NCBI RefSeq assembly: GCF_006716115.1
Contig: NZ_VFOO01000001.1
Location: forward strand, 3,534,001-3,598,000
Direction: 5' to 3'
Source of the DNA: Subtercola boreus
Lineage (GTDB): Bacteria > Actinomycetota > Actinomycetes > Actinomycetales > Microbacteriaceae
DNA length: 64,000 nucleotides
Under the pieces are notes generated by a model that worked only from the letters and a program-made list of their open reading frames with translations, was not told the DNA's origin and ran no database searches. This document shows positions 63,629-64,000 of this stretch, piece after piece. The position numbers were made by a program, and so were the translations under genes. How positions within the stretch are numbered: position 1 is the stretch's first letter; each line of letters opens with the position of its first letter.

Positions 63629-64000
63629 ATGATCGAAGCCGCCAGCGCCGCCGCGCCCGACCCCGCTGCGTCCGAGCCCGCCGCGCCCGACCCGGCTGCG
63701 TCCGACCCCGCTGCGTCCTACCCCGCCGCGGCCGACCCGTCGGCCGCCCTGCTCGCGGCGCTCGCGCGCCATCTCGGCACCCCGCTCGAGCCGCGGCTCG
63801 TCACCCTGCCCGACGGGGTCAGAGTCGAGATCGACGGCATCGATTCATCCGGTCGCCTGCTCGTGCAGTGCATCTCGGCGGGCGGGGCGGTGAAGTCCGG
63901 GCAGCGCAACAAGGCGATGTCGGATGCCCTGAAACTCGTCTGGCTGCGATCGACCCTGTTCGTGGGTGCCCGCATCGCGCTCTGCGTGAGTGAACCGGTG
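63629..64000 (+). CDS. hypothetical protein, N-terminal part, cut by window end
   Basis: The frame is open to the right edge (124 residues visible). The first 45 residues are repeats of Ala-Pro-Asp/Glu type (PDPAASEPAAPDPAASDPAA), followed by a folded-looking part: LLAALARHLGTPLEPRLVTL, VEIDGIDSSGRLLVQCISAG, and KSGQRNKAMSDALKLVWLRS. The beta-then-Lys/Arg-rich helix pattern could be a nuclease-like fold, but this is speculation. TAGAGT (63617-63622) lies 6 bases before ATG 63629, supporting the start. Confidence 0.7.
   Translation, partial: MIEAASAAAPDPAASEPAAPDPAASDPAASYPAAADPSAALLAALARHLGTPLEPRLVTLPDGVRVEIDGIDSSGRLLVQCISAGGAVKSGQRNKAMSDALKLVWLRSTLFVGARIALCVSEPV

Overview
The window is high-GC actinobacterial DNA. 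A C50 carotenoid operon, DnaK-GrpE-DnaJ-HspR, a HIRAN-like protein, many leaderless start sites and a DUF7882-like small protein point to the family Microbacteriaceae. The genus cannot be fixed from the sequence alone. No rRNA, tRNA, insertion sequence, phage gene or CRISPR array was seen. The layout is ordinary chromosome: short intergenic gaps and small operons on both strands.

Layout. (1) 1-11.6 kb: a partial DUF805 protein, an SMP-30 hydrolase, a very large secreted nuclease/5'-nucleotidase, an alpha/beta hydrolase, a Tat/lipoprotein FAD oxidase, dCTP deaminase, and a HAD phosphatase. (2) 11.7-18.5 kb: isoprenoid and carotenoid genes. idi diverges from crtE-crtB-crtI-crtYe-crtYf-crtEb, which together should make a decaprenoxanthin-type C50 pigment. 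A MarR regulator and the short-chain dehydrogenase it probably controls follow. (3) 19.4-29.8 kb: an Atg22-like transporter, the dnaK-grpE-dnaJ-hspR heat-shock operon, a HAD phosphatase, a GT-C mannosyltransferase and an N-domain-less ClpB. HAIR-like HspR operators lie before both dnaK and clpB. (4) 30-40.9 kb: a medium-chain reductase, a cell-wall-anchored M28 peptidase, acetyl-CoA synthetase, nitroreductase, threonine aldolase, a DUF6421 protein and a three-gene operon of small proteins. (5) 41-53.7 kb: an SGNH acyltransferase, AEC transporter, tandem-GNAT protein, exonuclease III, alcohol dehydrogenase, pyrE, a septum-formation-type protein, a DUF2207 protein and a secreted leucine-rich-repeat protein. 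(6) 53.7-64 kb: a NagD-like phosphatase, a neutral zinc peptidase, a DtxR-family regulator with a linked NRAMP manganese transporter, a TrmH-type methylase, an ECF sigma factor with its membrane partner, an MFS exporter divergent from an SMR exporter, and a partial hypothetical protein at the right edge.

Regulation is unusually readable. At eighteen annotated genes, plus one candidate upstream ORF, a TANNNT -10 box sits 6 or 7 bases before an ATG or GTG, which is the signature of leaderless transcripts. Three palindromes between convergent gene ends share the core GCAGTTNGGGCCCCA. The MarR/SDR promoter carries two overlapping perfect palindromes one helical turn apart. One divergent pair of exporters appears to share a single symmetric -10 box. 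No wholly new multi-gene system was identified. The most unusual items are the palindrome family, the phytoene desaturase with a large internal insertion, the sigma-factor partner with a duplicated extracellular domain, and a possible leaderless upstream ORF before the DUF2207 gene.
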